A DNA stretch of 37,416 nt from assembly GCA_016179945.1 (NCBI GenBank), contig JACPCE010000014.1, positions 1-37,416 of the forward strand, given 5' to 3'. Positions 6,597 to 14,992 of the stretch are shown here, piece by piece (position 1 is the stretch's first letter; the number at the start of each line of letters is the position of its first letter). Below the pieces are notes generated by a model. It was not told the origin of the DNA. It did not search any database and saw only the letters and a list, made by a program, of their open reading frames with translations. A program made the position numbers and the translations under genes. This DNA comes from Candidatus Woesearchaeota archaeon (GTDB lineage: Archaea; Nanobdellota; Nanobdellia; SCGC-AAA011-G17; GW2011-AR18).

Positions 6597-9422
6597 ATGC
6601 TAGATTTTAAACAAATAGAAAAAAAATGGCAGAAAGAATGGGAGAAAAATAAAGTATTTCAGCCAGAAGTAGATCATAAAAAAAAGAAGTTCTTTGTTAA
6701 TTTTCCTTACCCCTACATTAATGGTTTTCTTCATGTAGGGCATTTATATACTATGTTAAGAGTAGAGGCCTTTGCAAGGTATAAAAGAATGCAGGGATTT
6801 AATGTTTTATATCCACAGGGATGGCATGCTACCGGCTCTCCGATTATTAATGCTGCTAAAAGAATAGCAGAGAATGAACCAAAGCAAATTAAAATTATGA
6901 AAGATATGGGTTTTTCTGAATCGGAAATTAAAAAATTTGTTGAGCCTAAATACTGGATTAAATACTTTCCTCCTGAGGACAAAAAAGATTTACAAGATTT
7001 AGGTTTATCTATAGACTGGAGAAGGGAATTTTTTACTACTGATTTAAATCCGTATTATGATAAATTTGTTAGATGGCAGTTTAATAAGTTAAAGGAAAAG
7101 AATTACGTTATTAAAGGGAAATTTCCTGTAGTATGGTGCCCTAAGGATAATACAATAGTACAAGATCACTCAAGAGTTGAAGGCGAGGGTGAAACACCCC
7201 AGGAATTTTGTTTAGTTAAACACAAGTTAGATAATGGAAGATATATTGTTACAGCTACTTTGAGACAGGATACAATACTTGGAATTACAAACCTTTACAT
7301 CAATCCTAATGTTGAATATACTGAGATTGAAACTAAGAAAGAAAAATGGATTGTTGGCAAGCCAATAATACAAAGATTAAGAGACCAAGACTATGTAATA
7401 AAAGAATTTGGAAAAATCAATGGCAAAGATCTAGTTGGAAGAAAAGTAGAAGTTTTTGGAGGAAGAAAAGTGTTAATCTTACCTGCTACTTTCTTAGACC
7501 TTGAATTTGGAACTGGAATTGTACATTCTGTACCTTCTGATTCTGCAGATGATTTGATTTCGTTGTGGGATCTACAAAAAAATGATGAATTAATTAAAAA
7601 ATATAATTTAGATTCAAAAGAAGTTAAATCTATAAAACCAATACCTGTCTTAAATACTCCTGAATATGGGGATATACCTGCTGAAGTTTTTCTGAAAAAG
7701 TTTAATGTAAAATCACAAAATGAAAGAGAAAAACTTGAAGAAATTAAAAAAGAGTTATATAAGTTAAGCTATTACTCTGCAACTTTCAATCATCTGTATA
7801 AAAATATATTTTCAAAGAATCTTGAAGGTATGCAGGTTCAGGATGGTAAGGAATTAATTAAAAATTATTTATTGAAAAAAGGAGTTATAAATTTATATTA
7901 TCAGTTGACTGGTAAGGTGGTTTGCAGATGCTTAACTCCTTCAATTATAAAAATAGTATCAGACCAATGGTTTATTGATTATGGAAATGAAGAATGGAAA
8001 GAATTAGCACATAAATGCTTAAATAAAATGCAATTGTATCCTGAAAAATCCAGAGTGCAGTTTGATTATGTTATTGATTGGTTAAAACCTTGGGCTTGCA
8101 CTCATGAAGAGGGTTTAGGAACAAGGCTTCCATGGGATGAAAAATGGCTAATAGAAAGCTTGTCAGATTCTACAATTTATATGGCTTATTATACAATTGC
8201 CTATTTAGTTAAAGAAATACCAATAGAAAAAATTAATGATAAATTTTTCGATTATATATTTTTAGGCAAAGGAACTAAACCTGATGTAAAAAATGTTGAT
8301 AAGTTAAAAGAAGAATTTGAATATTGGTATCCTGTTGATTTTAGAAATTCTGGTAAAGACTTAATACAAAATCATCTTTCGTTTTTTATATTCAACCATG
8401 TGGCAATATTTCCTGAAAAGTACTGGCCTAAAGGCATTGGTGTAAATGGATGGACAATGGTCGATGGACAAAAAATGAGTAAATCTCTTGGTAATTTTAT
8501 TACTATTAGAGATGCTATTAATAAATATTCAGCAGATACTACTAGGATGACTATGTTGAATGGTGGAGAAGACATGGATGATCCTAATTGGGATAACAAT
8601 TTTTCTTCTTCTTTATTATCTAGATTTTCACAACTATATAATTTTTGTTTAGAAAACCATGGCAATGGTGGAAGTGATTTTAAAGATAATGAAAAATTAT
8701 TTGAGTCGCAGATTAATTTATCTATAAAAGAAACTACAGAAGCAATGGAATCAACAAGATTCAGAACTGCAATACAAAAATCTTATTTTGACATGCAGAA
8801 GAATTTGAAAAATTATCTAAAAAATGTTGAAAAACCAAACAAAAATTTAATGGATCTCTATATAGAAACTCAACTTAAATTATTGTCGCCTTTTATTCCA
8901 TTCATAACTGAAGAAATATGGCATTCAATAGGAAATAAAACTCTTATTTCCTTAGAAAAATGGCCTAAATACGACGAATCAAAGATTGATTTAGAACTTG
9001 AATATTTAGAAGGAGAATTGGAGCAAACCTTTGCAGATATTGAATATATAATTAAAATCACTAAGAATGAAAAACCTAAAAAAGTAACTATTATTATTTC
9101 ACAGAATTGGAAGTACGAACTTTATAAAAAAGCTAGGGATTTTATTGTTAATATAAAAAATCCTGGTGATTTAATAAAAGATCTAATGAAAACTGATATG
9201 AAAAAATATGGCCAAGAAATAGTTAAAATTGCTCCTAAATTAATTGAAAAAAAATTAGATATTATTGTTGATAGAAACAAGGAATTAAACTTCTTTAATA
9301 AAAATAAAACTAGGGTTGAAAATAAATTTAATTGTGCTATTGTAATTGAAGACGGAGATAAATTTAAGCATGAAAAATCTAAGTTTGGATTGCCAGGAAA
9401 ACCTGCTATAATTCTGGAATAA
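6597..9422 (+). CDS. leuS: Leucyl-tRNA synthetase (archaeal type)
   Basis: A 941-residue class I synthetase that charges tRNA-Leu. The HIGH motif is HVGH (46-49) after 'FPYPYINGFL', and KMSKS is intact (626-630, 'GQKMSKSLGNF'). The CP1 editing insertion occupies about residues 200-330. A catalytic-core segment 'WLKPWACTHEEGLGTRLPWDEKW' follows at about 498-520, then the anticodon-binding helices and an archaeal/eukaryal-type C-terminal extension. Editing-domain motifs are slightly unusual: 'TLRQDT' where 'TLRPET' is typical, and 'SVPSDSADD' where 'SVPAHAPxD' is typical, keeping the key Thr and Asp. A TATA-like TTTTTAAAC at 6565-6573 supports the ATG at 6597. Confidence 0.95.
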   Translation: MLDFKQIEKKWQKEWEKNKVFQPEVDHKKKKFFVNFPYPYINGFLHVGHLYTMLRVEAFARYKRMQGFNVLYPQGWHATGSPIINAAKRIAENEPKQIKIMKDMGFSESEIKKFVEPKYWIKYFPPEDKKDLQDLGLSIDWRREFFTTDLNPYYDKFVRWQFNKLKEKNYVIKGKFPVVWCPKDNTIVQDHSRVEGEGETPQEFCLVKHKLDNGRYIVTATLRQDTILGITNLYINPNVEYTEIETKKEKWIVGKPIIQRLRDQDYVIKEFGKINGKDLVGRKVEVFGGRKVLILPATFLDLEFGTGIVHSVPSDSADDLISLWDLQKNDELIKKYNLDSKEVKSIKPIPVLNTPEYGDIPAEVFLKKFNVKSQNEREKLEEIKKELYKLSYYSATFNHLYKNIFSKNLEGMQVQDGKELIKNYLLKKGVINLYYQLTGKVVCRCLTPSIIKIVSDQWFIDYGNEEWKELAHKCLNKMQLYPEKSRVQFDYVIDWLKPWACTHEEGLGTRLPWDEKWLIESLSDSTIYMAYYTIAYLVKEIPIEKINDKFFDYIFLGKGTKPDVKNVDKLKEEFEYWYPVDFRNSGKDLIQNHLSFFIFNHVAIFPEKYWPKGIGVNGWTMVDGQKMSKSLGNFITIRDAINKYSADTTRMTMLNGGEDMDDPNWDNNFSSSLLSRFSQLYNFCLENHGNGGSDFKDNEKLFESQINLSIKETTEAMESTRFRTAIQKSYFDMQKNLKNYLKNVEKPNKNLMDLYIETQLKLLSPFIPFITEEIWHSIGNKTLISLEKWPKYDESKIDLELEYLEGELEQTFADIEYIIKITKNEKPKKVTIIISQNWKYELYKKARDFIVNIKNPGDLIKDLMKTDMKKYGQEIVKIAPKLIEKKLDIIVDRNKELNFFNKNKTRVENKFNCAIVIEDGDKFKHEKSKFGLPGKPAIILE

Positions 9423-9427
9423 ATTAT

Positions 9428-9979
9428 TTATTTTAATAATTCTTTTATTTCTGATCCTTTTAATGCTATCTCATCGTGTGTTAGTCCTTCTAATTCATGC
9501 GGAAATACTAACCATTTATCTGTTTCATGTATATAAAATTCTGGAATATGGTTTGTTTTATTTCTTGTTGGCTTATAATATACTGTGGCTATTCTAATGT
9601 CTTTAGGCATGTTCGCCCTCATAGTTGTTTTAAGTGATTGCAAAACTGCATTTATACTTAATCCAGTGTCATAAACATCATCGACAATCAATAATTTATC
9701 ATCTGAATTAGCATGCTTTTCTATATATTCTAGACCATGAACTTTTATTTCTTTATTTTGTCTATCTATTCCTTCATATGAAGACGTTCTGATTGCTATA
9801 TGATCTGTTTGAACATTATGATATTTTAAGAACTCTTGTAGTGCACTTCCTACTGGGGTTCCTCCCCTCCACAAAGCTACAATAAAATTCGGTTTAAAAT
9901 TAGAATCTATAATTTTTCTTGCTAATTTATAAGAATCTATAAGGAGTTCGTTAGCAGATATAAAATATTTTTCTGTCAT
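9428..9979 (-). CDS. Purine/xanthine-type phosphoribosyltransferase
   Basis: A type I phosphoribosyltransferase of the Gpt/HprT-like group (COG2236-like). 'FIVALWRGGTPVGSAL' is the PPi-binding loop region, and 'LLIVDDVYDTGLS' is the PRPP-binding motif with the paired acidic residues. The C-terminal 'WLVFPHELEG' is typical of the family and of base recognition. It would salvage a purine base (guanine, hypoxanthine or xanthine) from PRPP. I start it at the ATG at 9979 (183 aa). TATA-like TTTATAAA at 10001-10010 is about 26 bp upstream, and the 15 extra codons in the open frame would be upstream of transcription. Convergent with leuS (5 bp apart). Confidence 0.85.
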   Translation of the reverse strand: MTEKYFISANELLIDSYKLARKIIDSNFKPNFIVALWRGGTPVGSALQEFLKYHNVQTDHIAIRTSSYEGIDRQNKEIKVHGLEYIEKHANSDDKLLIVDDVYDTGLSINAVLQSLKTTMRANMPKDIRIATVYYKPTRNKTNHIPEFYIHETDKWLVFPHELEGLTHDEIALKGSEIKELLK

Positions 9980-10000
9980 ATAAAACTGTAAAATTAATTG

Positions 10001-10010
10001 TTTATAAATT
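10001..10010 (-). promoter_or_regulatory. TATA box of the phosphoribosyltransferase gene; decides its start
   Basis: Minus-strand TTTATAAA-type box centred near 10005, 26 bp from the ATG at 9979. This spacing recurs through the window and argues against the 15-codon upstream extension. Confidence 0.55.
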
Positions 10011-10078
10011 TTTATATCCTTCAAATCTATTTTCTTCTTACAATTTTTTCATATAAATTTTTAAATTTATTTGATTTT

Positions 10079-11014
10079 CTACTTAAAATTCACTGCTTTT
10101 TCAAAAAGTGTTGGCAACTTTCCAAGTGGATCATATTTCTTTTTTAATTTATCATATTCTTTTCCATTGTAAATATTATCAAATTCTTTTTTAGAAATAA
10201 AAGTAGATGAATACAACATTTTTAATCCATTCAATTCAAAACATTTTTCATCCATTATTTTTGTATAATAATATTGTTCTTTATCTATTGGCCTTTCTAC
10301 ATAACAATAACATCCCAAATTAAAATATAGATCAACTTTCTTTAGTGGATATATTGTAGAATTTGAAACTATTTTAATAGGAACAACTAGCCATGGATTT
10401 TTACCCAAAGATATATTTTCTAATGCAAATTTTATCAATTCTTCTGCATTGTTCCATGGAACTTCCCAATCTTGTATTAAACGTTCTCTTCTTTCATTTT
10501 TTTCTTTAAATATCTTATTTTTCCATTTAAGATACTTAGTATAAAAAGCAGAATTCCTCATACTTAAAGGAAGTATCTTCCTAAGAAATTCAAAAAATGG
10601 TCCTTCAGGAAAATTCCAAAACCAATCTGGATCATATCTAAAAATATAATCTTTTGTTGACAAATATATCTCATTTTTTTGAACTGGAAGTTTGTAAAAT
10701 TTAATTCCTCTGAATATATTATCTTCATAAGGCACTTTATCTACAAATTTCGATAACATTAAATATAATTCTCTTTTTGAGAATATCAAAGATTCAATCG
10801 CATCAACATCATTATTTTTAGTTGCATCAAGCATTGCTTTTATAAAAAATTTAATATTTTCATACTTTATATTTTTAATATAAACATAAGGCTTAACTTC
10901 ATGTAGTTTAATTTTTGCCCTTAAAATATAACCAAGAGTTCCATAAGAATTTCCTAGTGCCTGAAATATGGACAAAACCATGCCTATAGCAAGTAGACTC
11001 AATTCCAATCCCAA
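10079..11014 (-). pseudogene. FAD-binding oxidoreductase, 3' part (broken gene)
   Basis: The larger piece of a disrupted gene. From 10969 downward it reads 'FQALGNSYGTLGYILRAKIKLHEVKPYV', the 'F-x-A-x-P-NSYGTLGY' segment and C-terminal substrate and cap domain of the FAD-linked oxidase family that includes TmsA and DHCR24-like reductases. The codons between 11014 and 10970 are an out-of-frame copy of the upstream half and have no meaning in this frame. About 25 residues that normally lie between 'RHGFVH' and 'LF.A.PNSYG', including the second part of the FAD-binding domain, are missing, and the frame changes at 10968-10969. It follows the Cfa-family gene in the same operon. Confidence 0.75.
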
Positions 11015-11324
11015 CTATTGCTCCGCCTATTGTAATGTTTTTTAATTCAGGAGTTACTGTTGGAAGCAGGTTATAAGGCAGGCAATAATCTACTATGTCT
11101 TCATAAGTTGCCAGTCCTTCAACATCTAATGTATTTTCTTCTATATTAATATTAATGATTCTATTAAAGTCTGACAAAGAAATTGTTGCTGTATTTTCTT
11201 TTTTTCTATTTCCATACCTGAATAAATTTGATATGGTTTTCTTCTTAAGGACAATTTTTTTATTTTTTTTAAAAGCTTCATTAAATTCTTTTATTAATTT
11301 TAATTTTTTATCTTTATAATTCAT
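10908..11324 (-). pseudogene. FAD-binding oxidoreductase, 5' part (broken gene)
   Basis: The N-terminal piece of the same disrupted gene. Residues 1-119 read as a normal PCMH-type FAD-binding N-terminus: 'LDVEGLATYEDIVDYCLPYNLLPTVTPELKNITIGGAIVGIGIESTCYRHGFVH'-like, with the Gly-rich FAD loop intact. After His119 (10970) the frame runs into unrelated sequence and stops at 10908. The start ATG overlaps the upstream Cfa-family stop (11321-11324, ATGA), so it was the second gene of a lipid-modification operon. The internal loss of roughly 75-80 nt points to a real deletion more than to a sequencing slip. Confidence 0.75.
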
Positions 11325-12436
11325 CTTACTGACTTATAGCCACCTATGATTCCGCCTTTTGATAAAACAACATGCCAAAGCTGATTTCTTCTTGCACGGA
11401 ATGATCCTGCAAGGCACAATAAATAATATTTAAATATCCTATAAAATCTTTCATCATATTTGGATTTAAATTTGAGCCAATTTTTATTAAAATTCTCAAA
11501 CCAAGCCATTAGTGTTTTGTCATAATCAGCTCCAAAATTATGCCAATCTTCCATGACAAATAAACCTTCCATAGCTTTCCCCAATTGTTTAACTGATGGT
11601 GTAACTGCTCCTGGAAATATATGTTGTTCAAGCCAGGGATCAATGGTTGTCACTGACTTATTGCCTGCAATTGTATGTATTAAAAATAAACCTCGGTCTT
11701 TAAGACACCTATTAGCTACTTCCATAAAATTCTTATAATTTTTATATCCAACATGTTCGCACATGCCTATTGATGCTACTTTGTCAAACTCTCCCTGTGC
11801 TTCCCTATAGTCACCTTGTATTATTTTAACTGGCAAACCTTTACATAGTTCTCTTGCATATTTGACTTGTTCTTCTGATATATTGTATGATGTAAATTCA
11901 CAACCATAATTTTCAACTGCATATTTGGCAAAGTAACCCCAACCACTACCTAACTCTAAGACTTTATCTCCCTTTTTTAACATTAATTTTTTGCATACTA
12001 AATCTAATTTGGCTATTTGTGCTTGATCTAAAGTTTTAGAATTTTTCCAATAAGCGCAGGTATACTGCATTGTTTTTCCCAGCATATTTTCATAGAAATC
12101 ATTTCCTATATCATAGTGCAATTCTGCAACTTTCTTTGACCTTGATTTTGACTGCATATTTAATAATACAGACTTTAGAAATTCATATACTACTCTAAAA
12201 TTAACTGCTTTAATTTTGAGATTTGTAGTTAGAATTTTATTAAAAAATTCATCAAGTTGTTTTGAATCCCACCAGCCATCTAAGTAAGCTTCACCTAAAC
12301 CCAAAGAACCTTGTGAAAGAACTCTTGAATAAAATTTTTCATTATAAACTTGTATATCCCAAGGCCTTTTTCCATTAATCTGGATGTCTGCCTTAACAAG
12401 TAAGTTGTTTATAATTTCTTTTGCCTTATTTGACAT
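11321..12436 (-). CDS. Cyclopropane-fatty-acid-synthase-family lipid methyltransferase
   Basis: A 371-residue SAM-dependent methyltransferase of the Cfa/CmaA/TmsB family, close to the usual 380 residues. Landmarks are 'GSLGLGEAYLDGWWDS' in the N-terminal lipid-binding domain, 'HYDIGNDFYENMLGKTMQYTCAYW' (substrate and bicarbonate region), SAM motif I 'VLELGSGWGYFAKYA', 'SIGMCEHVGYKNY', and 'HTIAG...WLEQHIFPG'. Such enzymes methylenate or methylate a double bond in a membrane acyl chain. Pairing with an FAD oxidoreductase resembles the TmsB-TmsA pair that makes 10-methyl branched chains in actinobacteria, but the partner here is broken. A TATA-like box at 12457-12467 is centred 26 bp before the ATG (leaderless). 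The substrate is unclear if the membrane is purely isoprenoid ether. Confidence 0.9.
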   Translation of the reverse strand: MSNKAKEIINNLLVKADIQINGKRPWDIQVYNEKFYSRVLSQGSLGLGEAYLDGWWDSKQLDEFFNKILTTNLKIKAVNFRVVYEFLKSVLLNMQSKSRSKKVAELHYDIGNDFYENMLGKTMQYTCAYWKNSKTLDQAQIAKLDLVCKKLMLKKGDKVLELGSGWGYFAKYAVENYGCEFTSYNISEEQVKYARELCKGLPVKIIQGDYREAQGEFDKVASIGMCEHVGYKNYKNFMEVANRCLKDRGLFLIHTIAGNKSVTTIDPWLEQHIFPGAVTPSVKQLGKAMEGLFVMEDWHNFGADYDKTLMAWFENFNKNWLKFKSKYDERFYRIFKYYLLCLAGSFRARRNQLWHVVLSKGGIIGGYKSVR

Positions 12437-12466
12437 ATTTTTTTGTTTAATTTTGTATTTATAAAA

Positions 12467-13036
12467 CTATTGTGGGATCTTTTTTAGGCCTTGCCACCAG
12501 TCGTTAGAATGAATTTCTTTCAATGATAAGATTAATTTTTGTGCTGATTTTGTCTTTAATCTTTTATTTACATTATTTATCCAGTCCTGGGCAAATTCAT
12601 AACCTTTTTCTAAATATTCTTTTGCTGTAACTGCTTGTTCCAACAAATCTGCATCTTTTGCAATTATTCCTGCAACTGTTCCTTTATTTTCAATCTGCTT
12701 CCATAGACTAAAAATATTAGAACCTAAATCACCTAGTTTTGCAAGTTGTTCCTTAACAGCCAATTCTTCATCTGCTTTTACATATCTATTAGCGACTTTA
12801 TGTATATCACCAATCCTGCATTCGCCTATATCATGAAAAACAACCATTGTACATACTTCATAAGGGTTATTATAATTTTCAATTTTTGCCAATATAAAAC
12901 CAATTTGTGCTGCTCTTAAGGTATGTTCTGCTACAGTTTCAGGATGTTCAACGCCAATTAATTTGAAACCTTCATGATCTACTCTTCTAAGTTGTCCTAG
13001 TTCAAATATAAAATTTAGTATATCCTTATCTTCCAT
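12467..13036 (-). CDS. HD-domain phosphohydrolase (YfbR/HDDC2-like)
   Basis: A 189-residue protein with the metal-binding HD pattern: His near residue 36 in 'ETVAEHTLRAA', 'VFHDIGECRIGDI' (His-Asp pair about 68-69) and a distal Asp in 'AKDADLLEQ' (about 129). This is the COG1896 group, which includes YfbR 5'-deoxynucleotidase and eukaryotic HDDC2, so a nucleotide 5'-phosphatase role is likely. A TATA-like element at about 13058-13068 is centred 26 bp before the ATG. Its stop codon lies inside the promoter of the following Cfa-family gene, so the two are separately transcribed in tandem. Confidence 0.85.
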   Translation of the reverse strand: MEDKDILNFIFELGQLRRVDHEGFKLIGVEHPETVAEHTLRAAQIGFILAKIENYNNPYEVCTMVVFHDIGECRIGDIHKVANRYVKADEELAVKEQLAKLGDLGSNIFSLWKQIENKGTVAGIIAKDADLLEQAVTAKEYLEKGYEFAQDWINNVNKRLKTKSAQKLILSLKEIHSNDWWQGLKKIPQ

Positions 13037-13077
13037 AATTTGTTTGTATTTTATTTACTTATAAATATTTTTAATTA

Positions 13078-13269
13078 AAATATTTTTCGGAAATTTCCAA
13101 TAAATATGAATATTGTATTATTAAATCAAATAAAATTAAAGATAGACTTTGGGATGATGTTTGGAACGCTATTGCATATATTCCTCCTTCAAATAGAATT
13201 TTAAAAGTTGTTTATAAGATTGAAGGTAAAAATATAAAAATACTAACTGCTTATTGGTTATATGTGTGA
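13078..13269 (+). pseudogene. 5'-truncated DUF4258-type toxin remnant
   Basis: An open frame bounded by a TAA at 13072-13074 with no ATG, GTG or TTG before its coding core. It translates as 'RLWDDVWNAIAYIPPSNRI' then 'LKVVYKIEGKNIKILTAYW', the C-terminal beta-sheet ending seen in DUF4258/BrnT-like RNase toxins. It overlaps the DUF2283 start by 8 bp, the order in which such pairs occur. The N-terminal strands that should precede are absent or run into the promoter of the divergent HD gene. An undetected non-standard start (for example ATT) is possible but unlikely. Confidence 0.5.
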
Positions 13270-13477
13270 TAAAATGGAAACTCGGTATGATAATGATGAA
13301 GATATATTAAATGTCGAAATAAGGGAAGGAAAATACTGGAAGAGTGTTGAGCTGGATAATGGTGTTGTTATTGATATTGATAAGGAAGGCAATATTCTTG
13401 CAATGGAGGTTTTAAAGGCAAGCAAAGTCTTTTCTAAGACTAAAGAAATCATAGAAAATGCCAAGCAAGAAGCTTAA
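13262..13477 (+). CDS. DUF2283-family protein (putative antitoxin)
   Basis: A 71-residue acidic protein with the DUF2283 pattern: 'RYDNDEDILNVEIREGKY' then 'SVELDNGVVIDIDKEGNILAMEVLKASK', i.e. 'Y-D-x-x-D-x-L-x-I' followed by 'D-x-D-x-x-G-x-I-x-G/A-x-E-x-L-x-A'. DUF2283 genes often follow DUF4258 toxins, as here, so an antitoxin role is inferred. The ATG at 13262 overlaps the toxin remnant; an internal ATG at 13274 is an alternative start. It overlaps the convergent TIM-barrel gene by 4 bp. With the toxin truncated it may be an orphaned antitoxin. Confidence 0.7.
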   Translation: MCDKMETRYDNDEDILNVEIREGKYWKSVELDNGVVIDIDKEGNILAMEVLKASKVFSKTKEIIENAKQEA

Positions 13478-14253
13478 TAAAACTTTTCTAATTTATATTT
13501 TGACTTAATTATCTCAATTGGATTTTTAGTTACTATTTCGAATATTATTGCACCGTTATAATTTAAATCCTTTAATATTTTCATTAGTTCTCTTAATTTT
13601 AAATTACTATGTGTTAAAGACCTGTGATCTTTGTAATTTAATATTCCTGATAAATGTATTTCCTTAATTTTAGATTTTAATTTTTTAGGAAATAAAAATT
13701 CCTGTTTTTTTAACCTTATTATTTCATGACCAACATCCCAGCAAATTCCAACTTTTGATTTAAATCTTTTTAAGAAATTTAAGAATTCTTCTGGCGTAGA
13801 CAAAGAATAATCTTTACCTGGCATATTTTCTATTAGAATATTCTGATTTTTTAAATATTTTAAGTTATTTTTAATGTGATCTTCTATGATATTAAGTGCT
13901 TCTTCTTTATTACAATTTTTTGGTATGTCTGGATGTATAACAATGTTTTTAGCTTTTATTTGTTTGGCAAAATTAATAGATTTCTTTAACCAAAATTCTG
14001 CTTTTTCTATATCTTTTTTATTTTTAGAACAAAAGTTTACTTTTTGTTGTGAATACATATGCGGACAATGAATTGAGTATTTTAAATTAAATTTTCTAGA
14101 TATATTTAATAGGTAAATTAATAATCCATCTAAATCATCTGTATGTAATTCTACATCTTTCAATCCTTCAAATTCTGCAAATAAAGATTCAGCAAATTCC
14201 TGAAAATCCCTTAATAGTGGAAATACAGGCCTTATAGATACACCAATTTTCAT
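13474..14253 (-). CDS. TIM-barrel protein, xylose isomerase/endonuclease IV-like superfamily
   Basis: A 259-residue protein with the strand-end motifs of the AP_endonuc_2 superfamily: 'VELHTD' (about 35), 'YSIHCPHMY' (about 59-67), 'NIVIHPDIP' (about 103), 'NILIENMPG' (about 138), 'VGICWDVGHE' (about 166), 'IKEIHLSG' (about 196) and 'AIIFEIV'. The His, Glu, Asp and His residues at these strand ends would bind divalent metals. Members are sugar-phosphate isomerases/epimerases or AP endonucleases; I cannot separate these by eye. The start overlaps the upstream nucleotidyltransferase stop by 4 bp, so they form a two-gene operon. Confidence 0.75.
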   Translation of the reverse strand: MKIGVSIRPVFPLLRDFQEFAESLFAEFEGLKDVELHTDDLDGLLIYLLNISRKFNLKYSIHCPHMYSQQKVNFCSKNKKDIEKAEFWLKKSINFAKQIKAKNIVIHPDIPKNCNKEEALNIIEDHIKNNLKYLKNQNILIENMPGKDYSLSTPEEFLNFLKRFKSKVGICWDVGHEIIRLKKQEFLFPKKLKSKIKEIHLSGILNYKDHRSLTHSNLKLRELMKILKDLNYNGAIIFEIVTKNPIEIIKSKYKLEKFY

Positions 14254-14954
14254 TTTAATATATTTAATATTTCTTTATTTAGTTTTATATTTATATTGAT
14301 TACTTTTTCCCTATCTTTTTCATTATATATTTTACTCCTTTCTAAAATTTTTCTATTTAAACTAAGTACAAAATCTTTCTCTTGATTAGATAGTATTTTG
14401 TTTTTTATTAATATTTTGTTAATATCCCAAACTATTTCTTTTGTTTCTAAATAATGTAAGAACTGCAACCTCTTTCTTATTGTTGGAAATGCCCATTTTA
14501 ATCCTTTGTAACCTTTAAGAATTCTTAAAAATTTTAATTCTTCTTTTTGTCTATTTTTAATATAATTAAAATCTTTTATATTTTTTATAAAATCAATTTT
14601 ACTTATTTCTTTTATTAATTTTTTATAATTTCTAGAACAATATAATACTTTTGCACTTTTTAATAATGTTATATAAACAGCCCATGATCCTTTTTTTATT
14701 GTATTAATTATTTCATCTGATGTACAAAAATATTGTAAAGTAACTTTAGGAAATTTTTTAACTAGTTCTTTTGTATTTTTTTGGGCATTATAATTAAATA
14801 TTACAAAAACATCGTAATCACTTAATTTTTTATCAAAATAATTCCATGCATATGACCCATAGATAACTATTGCTAATAAATTATTATTGTATTTTCCTTT
14901 GCAATATTCAATAAAACTATATAGATATTTATCAGGTTTAATTCTTTTTATCAT
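14250..14954 (-). CDS. Nucleotidyltransferase-domain protein
   Basis: A 234-residue protein with a pol-beta-type nucleotidyltransferase motif near the N-terminus: 'IVIYGSYAWNYFDKKLSDYDVFVIF', giving Gly33-Ser34 and Asp46/Asp48 as the nucleotide and metal ligands. The rest is a Lys-rich helical region with no match to a known substrate domain. TATA-like TTTATAAG (14976-14986) lies 26 bp before the ATG, and it is the first gene of an operon with the TIM-barrel protein. The domain type is shared with MNT antitoxins and with aminoglycoside- or RNA-modifying enzymes, so the role is open. Confidence 0.75.
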   Translation of the reverse strand: MIKRIKPDKYLYSFIEYCKGKYNNNLLAIVIYGSYAWNYFDKKLSDYDVFVIFNYNAQKNTKELVKKFPKVTLQYFCTSDEIINTIKKGSWAVYITLLKSAKVLYCSRNYKKLIKEISKIDFIKNIKDFNYIKNRQKEELKFLRILKGYKGLKWAFPTIRKRLQFLHYLETKEIVWDINKILIKNKILSNQEKDFVLSLNRKILERSKIYNEKDREKVININIKLNKEILNILK

Positions 14955-14992
14955 AAAATATTTTTAAATAACTAGACTTATAAATTTATTTA

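Noticed and set aside
10969-11014. Independent start for the 311-codon oxidoreductase frame
   Set aside because: Its first 15 codons are an out-of-frame copy of the upstream fragment coding for 'GIGIESTCYRHGFVH'; there is no separate promoter or ribosome site.
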